Origin: an uncultured Oscillospiraceae bacterium
Lineage (GTDB): Bacteria; Bacillota; Clostridia; Oscillospirales; Ruminococcaceae
Reading direction: 5' to 3'
NCBI GenBank assembly: GCA_900552945.1
Contig: USBI01000072.1
Span: 1-5,453 of the forward strand
Length of the DNA: 5,453 nucleotides
Every line of letters begins with the position of its first letter. Within the stretch, counting starts at the first letter, position 1. The notes under the pieces are model-generated. The model was given only the letters and a program-made list of their open reading frames with translations. It made no database searches and was not told where the DNA came from. Below are positions 5,414 to 5,453 of this stretch, piece by piece. A program made the translations under genes and the position numbers.

Positions 5414-5453
5414 AAGTCAAGTAGAAATTTCAGGTTTTGGGAGCAGCGAAAAA
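5414..5453. other. Terminal 40 bases that do not continue the surface-protein gene
   Basis: On the minus strand all three frames meet a stop between the contig end and about 5405, although the gene to the left should need an upstream coding part. An imperfect dyad is centred on GAAATTTC (5424-5431), flanked by CAAAA (5411-5415) and TTTTG (5435-5439). It may be the end of an inserted element, a chimeric read end or poor-quality sequence. I do not recognise it as a known adapter. Confidence 0.35.

Noticed and set aside
42..5453. CRISPR array, tRNA or rRNA genes, integrase or att sites
   Set aside because: I found no regularly spaced repeats, no cloverleaf-like segment and no recombinase frame. 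The repeats present are hairpin arms or short promoter repeats.

Overview
The window reads as a short contig from a low-to-mid GC Clostridia-type member of the Bacillota, possibly in or near the Oscillospiraceae. The markers are a full-length RNase Y (rny), a DUF3842-family protein directly downstream of it, strong AG-rich ribosome binding sites and a textbook SigA-type promoter. The first 41 bases are not biological: they match the Illumina Nextera read-2 adapter and Tn5 mosaic end, so the left edge is an untrimmed library end that cuts through a gene.

Layout. (1) 42-2111, minus strand: a phage packaging module in canonical order, terminase small subunit, terminase large subunit, then the N-terminal 99 codons of a probable portal protein, which starts at TTG and is cut by the adapter. 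The terS stop and terL start overlap by 23 bases, and portal follows 26 bases after terL, so this is one transcription unit running leftward. (2) 2112-2415: a 304-base divergent intergenic region. The terS side holds a nested inverted repeat. The rny side holds a consensus promoter, a palindrome over its -10/start region and a structured AU-rich leader. (3) 2416-3978, plus strand: rny, encoding a membrane-anchored endoribonuclease, closed by a strong intrinsic terminator. (4) 4130-4558, plus strand: a DUF3842 protein with its own promoter. (5) 4559-4794: two terminator hairpins, the second working in both directions. (6) 4795-5413, minus strand: the C-terminal part of a probable secreted or surface protein with a DUF11-like beta-sandwich segment. 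It is broken by a +1 frameshift near 4917 and by an in-frame stop at 5417-5419. The last 40 bases do not continue it.

The phage genes form a DNA-packaging machine: TerS recognises DNA, TerL is the ATPase and nuclease, and the portal is the head entry channel. They appear to be a piece of prophage beside host housekeeping genes. No integrase, att site, head or tail genes are visible, so an intact prophage cannot be told from a remnant or from a chimeric assembly join in 2112-2254. RNase Y would initiate mRNA decay at the membrane, and the DUF3842 protein has no established function. I see no clear new defence or mobile system. The points most worth a second look are the structured terS leader, the rny leader and start region, the phage-host junction and the two lesions in the right-hand gene.
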